Shown: positions 26,336 to 38,149, counted from the first letter of the stretch. The stretch: 64,000 nt of DNA from Hippophae tibetana (GCA_037013495.1 CM072801.1:85235816-85299815); one strand, 5' to 3'. A program made the numbers and translations. Notes: generated by a model not told the origin, from the letters alone.

Positions 26336-26765
26336 GAAATAGATCTTAGGCCCTCAGATGCTTTTTACATTTTCCTGAGCTCCATGCCACTTCTATTTAT
26401 GTGGTTGTGAGCTCAACCTTTTGAAATTTTAAATTTTATCAATGAAATAATTGTGTATTTATATCACTTGCATTCTTTACTTATGAAGTTGACCTACCTA
26501 CCTATTTTTAGGACATGTGTCACCAAACGTTTTCTAAGCATCATCCCCTATAAAAAGGGTTAGGGACACTTGTTCAATTCAGACAATATTATTGAAATAA
26601 TTGCCAACTCCTTCTCCGTCTTTATTGCTCGAACCTTATGTATTCTAATCGGACAAACATGCATTCAGTTTTGACATTGGAAAATGGTAGACTCGAGACC
26701 AAGGTAAAAGAATTGAAAATTTACATGTCCAAACTCAATGATAACTGGAAACTTTATGATGAGGT

Positions 26766-26873
26766 TGATGAGTTTTTAAAAACATTAAAATTACCATGAT
26801 TTAATGAACTTTAATTAATTAAAAAGATTTATATTTATATGATTTTATCATATTTTTATATAAATTTTCCTTT
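26766..26873 (+). repeat. Fragment of an Athila LTR start (about 108 bp)
   Basis: It begins TGATGAGTTTTTAAAAACA and goes on with ACCATGATTTAATG, TTATATTTATATGATTTTA and TTTTATATAAATTTTCC. This is the first 110 bp of the LTR at 33,952 with moderate divergence. It stops abruptly at the copia fragment. Confidence 0.6.
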
Positions 26874-26875
26874 TT

Positions 26876-27500
26876 AGAGAATCCCACAGATATGATGACT
26901 AAGGTGTTAACAACAATCAAGTTTAAACATTGTTTGGACTTGATTAACATCCTGTAAATCTGAATTGACACTGACATCACTGATCTAGTGATTGAAGAAA
27001 TCATTTAAGAATTACTAAGTCGCTAAGGTGTAGATTTGTTATATTAGCTTGTTTTCCAAAGTTAATGATATAAGTAGTATCACCTTATTGTATTGGGATA
27101 GTATATTGAAAATGGCATTTATGCCACCGTTTGTGTTTTTTTCCCCATTTAATTTGTATGTATTAGTTATTCCTTAATTTGGCTTATTATACTGAGTGAG
27201 CATGTAATTTAGATTATTTATGCATACTGGTCCTATTTTATGATCTAATATAGCACGAATGAGAGCAAACCCATTTTAATTTTTTTCGATCTAAAACAAT
27301 AAAATTAAAAATTATGTTGCTGCCTATCGGAGTTAGTTTTTACTAGTATCAGCAAAAGTTAATTGCCAATTTTTCAATCGTTGGAGTATGAAAATAAGGT
27401 TCATAATAATACTTTTGCCAAGTTTTAAATCTGAAGCAAAGCCCGGTAATATTGATATTTACAACGTCTATACTCCACTCTGTCATATAAGAACACCAAA
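26876..27500 (+). mobile_element. Tail of a Ty1/copia element: end of pol and start of an LTR
   Basis: ENPTDMMTKVLTTIKFKHC (26,876-26,932) followed by LDLINIL is the end of a Ty1/copia RNase H region (family form N-P-A-D-M-L-T-K ... K-F-x-x-C-L-D-L-I). About 80 bp later CTAAGGTGTAGATT resembles the copia polypurine tract, and an LTR probably starts at TGTTATATTAGC (27,037). The 3' end of that LTR is not clear; 27,500 is a guess. Old fossil. Confidence 0.6.
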
Positions 27501-28431
27501 GTCATCTTCATCAAGTGGCTCTGTAAGTCATTTTTCACTTGAAACATCATGCTAAGTTTAGAGATAAAATGAAGTTAAATTTGTATGCAATGCATACATC
27601 TCACTTGTTAAGCGTATATAACCATTACATCTAACATTTATGTTTGATGTAAAATAGAATCTTGTTATTTATAGTAAATTTATATTACATTTGTTTAATT
27701 TATATTTATTATTCCATCAAAATTTCAACTATCTAAAAATATATTAATAAAATATCACAATAAAAAAATCATATTTAAGCTTTATTAATGTATTTTTTTA
27801 AGTTAAGTATTATTATATGAACTTAAAATAATGTCCAAATTTTTTATTTAATTGTAGTACTTCAATCCTCGATGGAAAATTGTATTTGCATTAGCTTTTT
27901 TTTCTTTTTTTGCTTTGTCTCTTTAGTCTTTTGAAATCACAAGTGAAGACTTTCTTTTGTTTATTGTTCTTCCAACTTTCGATTCTCTATTCTCCTTCTT
28001 TTCTTTTTTTATTGGTGGTAATACAAGCGTTTCTATGATTGATTTTGGTATTACCCATTTCTCTTCATTTCTTAATGGAAAGATTGATGCTTGATATGCA
28101 ATCTTCAATGTGCTTCAGAGGAAATATTTTGAACACTTTATATGTTGTCCTGCTTTCATAATATACATGTTGCAATAGCATGACTACATGGTAGTTTTAA
28201 TAACTGGAATTTCCCACTAGTACATGCATCAAGACTCTACAATGTAACTTTTCATGTTCTTTTTAACTTCTACAAGATGAGTTGATTTCAATGACCGCAA
28301 ACTTCTATGCCTTTATTCTTCTTTTTGATATTTTCTTCCCAACCCAAATTGCTAGAATGCCCATTTTCAATAATGTTTTCCTTCTTTCTCAAAACCAATT
28401 CTATATTAGGGATCTTATTTCTTATAGTAAG
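27500..28431. other. No gene recognised
   Basis: AT-rich sequence with short spurious frames only. It is the left flank of element B, ending in the duplicated target GTAAG at 28,427-28,431. Confidence 0.5.
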
Positions 28432-29987
28432 TGTTCGTCATATACGAAGTGTGTGCAACAAATACGCAAATATATGTATCGCAACAAGTAATATAATAAT
28501 AATAATAAAATCGTTCTCACGGAAATTATTTTATTATAAACTAATTTTTAAAACTAAAAAATAAAAATCAAATTTTTTTTTTGTGTTTTTATATTTTAAG
28601 GAAACAAAATTAAAATAACTAAAAGTAAATAGCAATAATTGATTAAATCAGATATGATAACTAAAACGATACGTGAGAAAATATCTAAGAATACTTAATC
28701 CCCTAGTTTTCTAAACATACGAATCGTTAAAATCCTCACAATATAATTATCAATTAATTACATGATTAATTAAATCTAACATATCATGTATTCCTCTCTC
28801 AAGTAAACTACACTCCATATAGTAATTAATTTAATCACACTCTCATGCCAATTAAATTGCATACTACTTATTAAGTTCATCAATTATGGATCACATACAT
28901 AAGAATCATACATCTCTGCCTAGAAACTATGCATGTTATTTAATCAAGACAAACAATTAAATAATTCTCTCAAATATATTTAATTGCCTCTATAGATAAA
29001 TTGTTGGCCAAACATTAATAGCATAAAAATCATATTAAATAATATAATTAAATTAAATTTATAATTAGGGTAAAATATTATATCATCACATAGTGAAAAT
29101 TAGGTTCATAAGATCCTTAGATTAATAAATTAACTACACATAATTGTGTTCATAAAACTCATATTTTTCATAAAGAAAGACATAAAAATTGATACAAAAA
29201 AGAGTAGAAGAAGAAATACAATCAATCTCTTGAATTATAGTGTTAATCTTCTCTTGAATCTCCACCAAAATTGTGTCCCCTTCTGAATTTTTTGTATTCT
29301 TCTCTCTTTTTAACACCAAAAATTAATCAAATTTATGCTAATGATAGCCCCTTGGGGTTTGAAGGGTGATTAGAGTCTTAAATATAGCTCAGGTGCGATT
29401 CATACCATCACATCAGCGTCAGATCAAGGGTTGCGATCAAAAGAAGCAAAAATGACAATGCTAACCAATAAGAGTGCGACACATGGCATAATAAATTCAC
29501 TAGGCGAATCAAAGAGTCACCGTTGGTAGGGAAGACAAGTCAGAGTCAACGATTGATGAGTCAATGCCACACGGCATCACATGATTTACAGAAATGGATG
29601 GTATGGCACACGGGTGGAACACGAGGAACAATGGCATGGAAACACGTGGTAGGGTGGGTTGACCAATCTCTGAACTCGGATGGAACGTCGTCTCACACGT
29701 AACATAACGTGATTCATTGTCCATGCTTGTGTGGCTTGCCTAGTTAGCTTCTATGCTTACGTAGTAGGCCACATGGCAGCTCTTGAATTGTCCTAATTAA
29801 AAATTCATAAAAAATCTATAAAAATTCTAGAAAATACCAAAAAATTTCAAAAATTATATTTTCACCCTTTTTCACTAAAATTTTTATATTTTAATATTTT
29901 TGGTCATAAAAATACTATTTATTGAATAAAACAAGTAAATATTTAGTAAAAAGGTGTGCTAATGACTCTACTTTCATAGAGTTATCA
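28432..29987 (-). repeat. 3' LTR of element B
   Basis: On the minus strand it starts TGATAACTCTATGAAAGTAG right after TTAAGTTTGGGGGTG (polypurine tract, 29,988-30,003) and ends ...GACGAACA. The last 340 bp on the right side match the shortened LTR at 48,423-48,768, for example TACTATTTATTGAATAAAA. Confidence 0.85.
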
Positions 29988-32213
29988 CACCCCCAAACTT
30001 AACTTTTTGCTTATCCTCATGTAAAGCCAAGTATAACTAAATAAAATAACATTGGTAGGATATTCATAAATATACTTCTATTAGTACATGCATATTTCAA
30101 AAAAACTATATCTTTCAAAATTCGTACAATCTTATGATAAGAAAGTTTACATATTCATCAATCAACGTTCCATCAATACAAGAATATGCAAGGTTTTTGA
30201 AAATTTGATTTGTGTGTGTGTGATGCACATGATATCATCCAATGCACTCATAAAATCAACCTATATGATGAACATGCTAATCAATTCAATATTAGAACAA
30301 GTCTCATAAGTCTATTTTCACATCTCTCTCCACTAATATAAATATAGACTTAGCAAAAGATCAATAAGGACTTTACATAATTGTAATGTAAGGTTTAAGT
30401 AGGGGGTCGATAAATGAAGACATTTAGGCTCTTTCCACACCTTAGCTTTCTTTTTTTCATCATGCACTTTTTAACTACAATTGAGCTTTGACTTGATATT
30501 TCAATGCACCTTATTTTATTCCACATCTCTTTTCTCTTTTTTTTTTGTAACTTCATCACACCCTCAAACTTATTTTCAATTGTATTTTCTTTTACCTTAC
30601 AGGGATAATTGTGTTATGAGTTTTGTTTCTTCTTCCTTTTTCCTTTTTTTCTTTTTTTCTTTTGTATTTATAGGTTGCATTACATTTCACCTTACTTTAT
30701 AGCATATCACATGATTGCATTGTTTTTTCTCTTCATACAAGCTAAAGGTACAAGGATAAAGGTAATGCTTATTGGTTAGGCATAAAATGTAGCTTAAAGA
30801 TATGAATGGTTCTTTGTTAGACTCAAATGGATGACTACGGATACTATTTAGGATTTCGCCTCAAGGGATGATCAAATAGATTCTAAAACTTGATAGATCT
30901 CATCAACTCATACAACTCATTACAAATTTTCTCTCAATAAGCACACTAAAATCAATCATGAACATGTGCATAAAAATTTGAATCAATTCAATCAAAACTA
31001 GCAAGCATATCACATGATTAATGTAAGTATCTTAACAAATATGTTACATTTCTTATCATAGTCATGACAACTAATTTTATCATTAAGTTCATATGTTTCA
31101 TATCAAGCATGCATGCATTTATTTTCCATATATTTGTTCATTTTCTACCCAAATCGTGATTAAAAATATCCTAAGAATTAAACAAAAAAATCCCTAAAAA
31201 TTTAAAATGCATAGTAAATACTAACGTAGAGAATGAAGTTCCCTCCCCTAAACTTAAATTACACATTGTCCCCAATGTGCACATATAAATATGAAAAAGG
31301 TAAAAGAAAAGAAACTCCTTTAATCATGGCACACCACATCTGTCGATGAAATGCTCATTCTTGTTGTTCCATTAATCTCTACATTTATTCACCTACAAAA
31401 CAAAAACAATGAAAATATAAGTAAAATAACGTTGGATTGCCTCTCAACTAGCATCACGTTTAACATCCTTAACTAGATGGTCATACCAAGTCCTAAGGCA
31501 TATCCCTTTGTGCCCATTTCTTTTGAGTTTGCTTGGAAACAATTTGAGTCTTGATTTGTTTGATGATACCTTATGCTCTAGTTCATAAATACGGTGCTCA
31601 ATTTTCTTCTTATGCCATATTTTTGTTTTCTTTTTGAACTTTTTGGCATTCTTATGAGCACTCCACCATGACTCATCCAATTTATGTATTTACAACATAT
31701 TTTTCACCTCTCTATTGGACTCTTTAGCTTGCCTACTTGACTAGAGATAAGAGGGTAAAATTGTGGGGTCTAAACTTGGTGGCTCTTCAATTGATGGTTT
31801 GAGTTTAGATCCTATCTCAAAATTTTCCATAATCTTCTTTGATACACACATGAGAGGTACATCTTCTAAAAAGTTCACACGGTCCACAAAATCAACCTCT
31901 GATGCCATACTTTCAAAATTAAAACAAGTTGAGTTGTTTTCTGGTGAGTTTATGTCATTTTTCATAGCATCACATGTAACATTCTTAAGTGTGGGCGACT
32001 CAATAGATTCTTTTAAGTTATTCCCACAATTATTAACATTTATCCTTAAGAATTCATTAGCACTATCAATGTCAGGGGATTTAGATTCTTTAAAAACTTT
32101 AAACATTATTTGTTCATCTTGCACTCTCATTGTAAGTTCACCTTTTTGTACATCAATGAGTGATCTTCTGATTGCTAAGAATGGATGGAAAAGTATAATA
32201 GGAATGTCACAGC
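29988..32213 (-). pseudogene. Element B internal remnants: protease end, linker, pol end, 3' non-coding region
   Basis: Fossil, minus strand. From 32,210 downward: the end of an Athila-type protease region (LIDVQKGELTM before MRVQDEQIMFKVFKESKSPD, compare [10 protein letters not shown] at 40,470), a linker to about 31,744, then a short piece with SRLKLFPSKLKRNG (31,500-31,560) that matches the last part of Athila pol ([16 protein letters not shown]). After it come the hairpin/GGATTGCCTCTC block (31,434-31,489), an internal polypurine-like tract with the hairpin CACATTG-TCCC-CAATGTG (31,262-31,279), and non-coding sequence to the LTR. RT, RNase H and integrase are missing. Confidence 0.7.
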
Positions 32214-33951
32214 ACTAAAATATTTGTTGAGATGTTAGAAGTTCACAGCAATCTGTCTGTATACACTTTAATGATGAATATGATGGATGTACCTGCATTT
32301 CTTCATTACTACTTACACATTCTCAAGAAATAGGTAATCTTTCCCCTCTTTTCTCTTTATCTTTAATTTACAGTTGTTACATTGAGGACAATGTAAGTTC
32401 TAGGTTGGGGGTGGTGAAAAGTTACCATGCATAATAATAAAAAAAAAAATTCTCACAAAAATTTATCATTTCTTTAAATCAAATTTAAGTAAATAGTTAA
32501 GTCTTTGGTACTATTAGATTAATTTTTGAAAACATATCATGAAATATTTTGTAATTATTTTTGATAATTAGTTAGTTTTTGTCATAACTAGTATTTCTTG
32601 ATAAAATGTGGAAATTATATTAAAACCAAAATCGGTGTTTATGAATTTTTTTTAGTGGAGACTACCCTTGTGAGATATAATTTGAACCTAATTTCTTTTA
32701 TTCAGAGTGAAATATATATTTTTTCTACTCCAAACACATTTCTTATTTATTCAAAAGTTTAGATGATCTCTATAGGTATTAGCATTGAATGTATGAATTT
32801 TTTCTCATCTTAATAGAGTATCATATATTTTTGATTATTATTTTTGTTTAGATCAAACGATTTGAGTAGAAATTGATAGTATATGCTTATATCTCATTCA
32901 TGCATGACTGCTACAAAAACAAAAAGACATATTTGGGGTTACCTAAACCAAGATCAAACAGAAAAGCCACAAAATTAACCACTCACCAAAATCCAAAAAA
33001 TGTACAATCTGTACATGGGTTGACTCTAAAAAAAATACATATATTAAAAAAAAATAATGTATAGAGAGATAAAAAAATAGTATCATCTACATACTATGAC
33101 CCACATTGCCAACAAAGTTGTGAGTAAAGGCTAAATACAAAAGAAAGATATAGGAAGTAATTCCCTAAAAAGTCATTGCAATTTCTTCATTTGTAAAAAG
33201 CATATATCTTGAAATTCTTTCTTAATGAGTTTAATTTATGCATGAAAATAATTTTTATATATGATATCTTTATAATTTATACATTCGATTCCTTTCATGA
33301 GATCAATGTTAAAATAACATTTTGAGCCTTTATTCTTTATACATATGCGAACATATTAGTTCATTTCTATACATCAACTCTTTCGCATATAAATTAGTAT
33401 GAGTGTTTGAACCCATAGGATTCAGTGCTTTGAGAGTATTGACTTGTGAGGAATAGAGTCGAAGCGAATTCTGATTCATGACACTGAAATTGGGTAAAAT
33501 TAAATTGACACATTTTTGAAATGAAATATGAAAATGATTTTCGACTAATTATTATAATAAAATCATGATTGTTTAAAGAGATTAAAATAACTTATGCTTG
33601 AGATTTTAATTATGATCTTAAAGGAGATTAAAAAGTGTGAGAAATTTTTGTGATATGTTGTTTTCTTTTATTCTTAAATTAATTTTTGATTGTGTTGTAA
33701 TTGTAGTTTTTGATTTGATTGTTTTTATAGTTTCTTTTGATTTTTACAATTAGTTCAATGTTTGTGGGTATCATTACTGAAAACCCTCACGAGACTCAAA
33801 CTCGTCCACTAGGGCAACCTAGGGGTTTAAAGGCTTGTTGCATAGGCTAAATGCAACCGTTTCAATCCACGAAAGTGATTTAGGATAGTTTAATTTTTAG
33901 CTTTTATCGCTTCTCTTGCTAAGGGACTAGCAAGAAGCTGGTTGGGGGTTG
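32214..33951 (+). repeat. Duplicate of the Athila 3' non-coding region, ahead of the first LTR
   Basis: It matches 43,860-45,596 almost base for base, including hairpins at 32,379-32,394 and 33,000-33,016, the internal polypurine tract at 32,402-32,420, and the true polypurine tract before 33,952. Confidence 0.9.
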
Positions 33952-34443
33952 TGATGAGTGCTCAAAAAGCACTAAAATAACCATGATTTTATGTACATTA
34001 ATTGATTAAAAATATATATATTTATATGTTTTATCATATATTTATATAAATTTGTCTTTTTCGGAATCACGGGTATTTTTTTGTTTTTCAAGAATTTTGG
34101 CTTAAAAACGCAATTTAGAGACTCAAAGAGGAATACTTGAAGCAATACATCACAAATATATCAATAAATAAGTGGAAAAAGGTCAACAAACATGGAAAAA
34201 TTGGACAAAATGGGTCGAAAAGGTCAAAAATGTCAAAAAGACGGAAATCGAGCACCGCAGCCCAGCCGCGCGCAAAGCCCAGTGCCCAGCCACGCGCGCC
34301 CCATGCCGCACGCTGGCCTGCCCATCCGCGCGGGCACTGTTCACGCGCGCTGAGCTGCGCACAGCGACAGCCCCAACGCGCGCGCGCGCGCAGCGCCCAG
34401 CAGCAGCCCCACCGCGCGCCCAACGCGTTTTCGCCCCATTTTT

Positions 34444-34492
34444 CACGTGCAGCCGCCCCTGTGATGTCATGCTGACGTCATTAATGACATCA
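34444..34492 (+). promoter_or_regulatory. LTR enhancer-like cluster: G-box plus three CRE/bZIP-type sites
   Basis: CACGTG (34,444-34,449), TGATGTCA (34,462-34,469), TGACGTCA (34,473-34,480) and TGACATCA (34,485-34,492) lie in 49 bp, 80-130 bp upstream of the TATA box. The three octamers start 11 and 12 bp apart. These are core sites for plant bZIP factors. The same cluster is at 46,067-46,115. Binding is inferred. Confidence 0.6.
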
Positions 34493-34570
34493 GCAATTCC
34501 AATACGCGTTTTTACATTTTTTAATATTTTTTTAACATTTTTTTACTCATTTTTTCTCTCCATCCTCACC

Positions 34571-34578
34571 TATAAATA
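34571..34578 (+). promoter_or_regulatory. TATA box of the Athila LTR promoter
   Basis: TATAAATA in CTCACCTATAAATACCCC, followed by a pyrimidine-rich stretch (CTTCCCTTCACTTC..., TCTCTCTTCTTTCTTTCTCTC) typical of plant transcript starts. The start site is probably near 34,600. The equivalent in the second LTR is 46,194-46,201. Confidence 0.7.
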
Positions 34579-34784
34579 CCCCCCTTCCCTTCACTTCAAA
34601 TCACACCTTCAAAACACACTTCTCTCTTCTTTCTTTCTCTCATTTCTTAGTTTTTGAGTTTTCTTAGTTTCTAAGCTTTTCTTAGTTTTTCTCTTAGTTT
34701 TTAGTTCAATTCTCTTAGGTTTAGAGTTCTTCTCTTTTTGAGAGGAACTTGTAATGTTTTTGTAATAATTTAGATTTTTGATTC

Positions 34785-34790
34785 AATAAA
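34785..34790 (+). terminator. Poly(A) signal in the Athila LTR
   Basis: AATAAA, in the order expected within an LTR: TATA, about 210 bp of R-like leader, then poly(A) signal. It is conserved in all Athila LTRs of this subfamily here. Confidence 0.5.
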
Positions 34791-35977
34791 TGGGAATGCA
34801 AATTCCGCTTGGAGGTTTTCCAGCTACGGGAATAGCGTCGAAGTTCTGTAAGGATTTTATTTTCTTTACAGTTATTTTTATGCTTTATTCTTACATGTTA
34901 TATTCAACTTGTCTGTGGTTAAATTTAACTATGCTGGCTGTTTAGTAAATATGATGTAATAATGACGTTGTTATGCTTGCGAAATATTAAATAGGTAAAA
35001 ATCTTTAAAATGAATTGATTTTGTTTTTATTCAAGATTTTATATTAAGAATGTTAGAGAGAAATATATTATTTTTCATTACAAACTTAAACCTGAAAATT
35101 AGATTTTAAGGTTTAGTTATCCGGTCTAATTTAGAGTAGTGCTCTTTTATTTGTTGGTACAATCGCCCGGTAGTTAGAGTGAAACTCTATTTCAAAAGTT
35201 TTTATAAGAATTATTATGTGAAAATGTATTGACAACATGTTTTCAATAGTGGTTTTAAAACTTGAAAGTTAGTACTCGGATAATTAAATTCTTATGTTTA
35301 ATTTGGACACCTTGAATAATGTTTAAACTGTCTAACCCCACCAAAGTTGGCATTTAAATGGTTCATTTTCAATCTCTTAGAAAAAGGAATTTATTTAATT
35401 AAGCATATTAGTTATCAACCCCACCCATAGGTGTTAATTGATTTGTTTAGTTAACAAAGACTATCTAACCCCACCAAAGGTGGTATTTATATAAAAAAGA
35501 AAGAATCAATAAAATATCAATTTATATCTTTAATAACCTAGATAATATGAGCAAGCATAATTAATTTAGTTATTATATCCATAAATACTCCGCGAATATA
35601 AATGATAAAAATTTGCATGAATATTTATTGAATCTGTATATATGTTTATTTTTAGATAATTATTTATTGAATTTGTATCTATGTTTATTTTTATGTTATT
35701 AGATTATATTTAATTAATCTGTATATATGTTTATTTTATGTTATTAGATTAGGAACACAAAAACCAAACTATCGTGACAGGATGTTTAGGATTTAATTTC
35801 GTTTTTAAAAGTTTGAATAATAAATTAAAAACCACATACATTCCTTCCTTAGATCGACCTTGGGAGTATACTTATCATTTTCTTCAAAATGATTCGTGCA
35901 CTTGCGAGAGTTTTATAAATATTAAAACCAAAGTATTGGCAAGAATCGGCGATGCCGGTTCTCGCTCATCAAGTTTT

Positions 35978-35995
35978 TGGCGCCGTTGCCGGGGA
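35978..35995 (+). other. Primer binding site, tRNA-Asp type
   Basis: TGGCGCCGTTGCCGGGGA starts seven bases after the LTR end. This is the usual Athila primer site. A second copy follows the other LTR (47,552-47,569). Confidence 0.9.
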
Positions 35996-36205
35996 AGGAA
36001 TAGCGTTTTTAAATTATTTATCAAAATTTTAAAAACATTTTTTTTGTGCTGTAAATAATTGTGATATTTTAACAATAATCAAATTTCAAAATTCATAAGA
36101 AATAAAAATAAAAAAAATAAAAAAAAATAAAAAAAAATAAAAAAAAATAAAAATAATAATTTTTTTTTGTAAAATAATTTAGAAATTTGAAATTTGAAGT
36201 AAAAA

Positions 36206-36430
36206 AATTTTACCGTTCATGAATAGTAAAAAAAAATAATAATAAAAAAAATTTCAAAAACTTAAATTTCAAAAATTTTAAGTTAATTAGACATAATATA
36301 GCGTGAATAGTAAAATAAAATTACCGTTCATGAATAGTAAAAAAAAATTAAAAATTAAAATTTCAAAAATTTTAAGTTAATAAGAAATAATATAGCGTTA
36401 ATAGTAAAATAAAATTACCGTTCATAAAAA
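36206..36430 (+). repeat. Leader tandem repeat with ACCGTTCATGAATAGTAAAA
   Basis: Three imperfect units of about 100-115 bp in the AT-rich leader, each with ACCGTTCATGAATAGTAAA, poly(A) and TTTTAAGTTAATTAGACATA. Two units are kept in the duplicate leader at 47,775-47,954. The minus-strand derivative has the word at 15,489-15,511 and 15,617-15,640. Confidence 0.7.
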
Positions 36431-36505
36431 AAAATAAAAAAAATAAAAAAAAATTACTTGAATTCATATCTAATTAACTAAATAGCATGAAAAGTAAAAA
36501 TCTAA

Positions 36506-36640
36506 GGGAGTTCTGTCTAGGAGACTAGTTCTTGAAGCCTTTGTGCCACTAGTCTTTCCTGGGAACGTTGCTCTGGCTAGGAGAATGGTATTTAAGGAGC
36601 CGTTTGCACCACCATTCTTTCCTGGGAGCACTCTTGGTTA
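36506..36640 (+). promoter_or_regulatory. Twin stem-loops in the Athila leader
   Basis: Two tandem units about 60 bp apart. Unit 1 pairs AGGAGACTAGT (36,519-36,529) with ACTAGTCTTTCCT (36,548-36,560). Unit 2 pairs AGGAGAATGGT (36,579-36,589) with ACCATTCTTTCCT (36,611-36,623). Both stems have the same two-base bulge, and both are followed by GGGA. Inferred role: RNA packaging or dimer signal. Confidence 0.65.
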
Positions 36641-36811
36641 ATACTAATTATGCTATAAAAAAAAATAATAATAATAAATAAAATAATTTTTTTTTCTTTT
36701 TTTTAGGGTTTAACTAGTTTTGTTTAGTGCTTTGTATTAAATAACATGTAAATTTTCTCTAAATTTTTTATTTTGTTGACAGGAGTTTTAAATTTACGTT
36801 TACAATAGTCT

Positions 36812-38149
36812 ATGCGTGGTAGGAGATCCTTAGGAAACCCCTTTACACCATATGTAAATAATTTTCATAAATTTAAACAAGTGTCAACAAAACTGGATTC
36901 TACCCATCAACCTGTTTTTGACCCAAACATAGAACCAAGTCTTAATCCTTTACTAGAACCAAAAGAAATGGAGGAAAACCAACATATTAGGGAAACCACA
37001 ATGAAGGAGTTTGCAAGACCGGTAATAGGCACGACAACTGCCGCTATCCAGTTGGGAGAGGCTGCTCGGAATTATGACCTTAAAAATATTCATTTTTCTA
37101 TGCTTCCTTCTTTTTATGGGCTACCTAATGAAGATTCTCTTTCCTTTATGAGAGATTTCTATGCTACGGTCCAAACATTCCCCCTCGGTATTCTAAACGA
37201 GGATCAACTTAGGATGAGATGTTTTCCCTACACGTTAAAGGATAAGGCCAAAGCTTGGTTGATGTCACTTCCCCCAGGTTCTCTGATGACATGGGGTAAC
37301 ATTTACAATAAATTCATGGGAAAATTCTATTCCCACCAAAAAACATCAGAGTTGAGAGGAAAGATTGCTACTTTCTCTCAGATGGATGGAGAACCATTCC
37401 ATGAAGCTTGGGATAGGTTCAAAATGTTTCTCACTCAATGTCCCCATCATAGCTTTCCCCTGCAGTTGTAGAACCAATTCTTTTACGATGGACTTACACA
37501 ACAATGTCAGTTCATTGTCGACAACGCTGCAGGAGGAGCAATAGGAGAAAAGACTGCCTCAGAGACGTATAACCTCTTTGAGATGTTGGGTGCTAATTCC
37601 CAACAGAAAAGCTCCCGAGTGAGAAAAGCTGGAGTTCATGAAATCGACTCCAGTAATGAAGTTCAACAACAACTTGTTCAACTGACTAAGCAAGTTGCCC
37701 TTCTCGCTACACAAACCAACACCAATAATGATCAATATGGTTTGTATAGCAACATGGGACATGGTACTGAAGCCTGTCCATATCAAGGAGAAACAACTGG
37801 ACCTGAACAGGTCAATGTGTTGGGAGCATATCAACAGAGACCAAGGTTTGACCCCAATTCAAATACCTATAATCCTGGGTGGAGAAGTCATCCAAATTTC
37901 TCTTGGAGGCAAAACAACCCTCCTTTCACTCAAAGCTCAAACCAGGCAGGCCAGCAATTCCACCCACCTATTCCAAGAAGCATTCCCAATAAACCAACCC
38001 TGGAGGACAACTTGAATTCTTTTATTCAAGTTTGTAGGGATAACCAATCTAAAACCAATCAACGGTTGGACTCTGTGGAAGCTTCTATCAAAAAGGTGGA
38101 AGTTCAAGTTGAACAGTTAGTTGAACATTTGCAAAAAGGCAAAGACTAA
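36812..38149 (+). pseudogene. First gag region of Athila (gag-1)
   Basis: It starts MRGRRSLGNPFTPYVNNF, the typical Athila gag beginning, after a leader of about 840 bp. Next come the capsid-like retrotransposon gag domain (LPSFYGLPNEDSLSFMRDFY, then MRCFPYTLKDKAKAWLMSLP, then SELRGKIATFSQ; about residues 100-210), a Gln-rich and Pro-rich spacer, and a C-terminal helix (KPTLEDNLNSFIQVCRDNQS). I see no clear zinc knuckle. Fossil with about one break. Followed by a hairpin block (38,216-38,265) and then by a second, divergent gag region. In the usual layout gag would run on into pol; here another gag lies between. Confidence 0.8.

Larger units (their letters stand above)
33952..35971 (+). repeat. 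Athila LTR, first copy in block A
   Basis: It is bounded by TGATGAGTGCTC and GCTCATCA, about 2,020 bp long. It contains a CpG-rich stretch (34,252-34,455), G-box CACGTG (34,444-34,449), CRE/bZIP-like sites (34,462-34,492), TATA box (34,571-34,578) and AATAAA (34,785-34,790). It differs from the second copy mainly by a few short length changes, several of them in the CpG-rich part. Confidence 0.92.

Noticed and set aside
31763-32218. 151-codon plus-strand frame
   Set aside because: Shadow of the minus-strand protease/linker remnant of element B, which shows family similarity.
34137-34475. Ala/Pro/Arg-rich frames in the CpG-rich LTR island (also 11,841-12,138, 17,084-17,529, 45,760-46,098, 62,257-62,514)
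   Set aside because: Open in several frames on both strands because GC-rich sequence has few stops; the frames are not kept between LTR copies.
35774-36058. Frame of about 94 codons over the LTR end and primer site, repeated at 47,348-47,632 and in part at 60,962-61,201 (minus)
   Set aside because: It crosses the LTR end, primer site and leader, which are conserved for reverse transcription. The repetition follows from LTR copying, not from protein coding.
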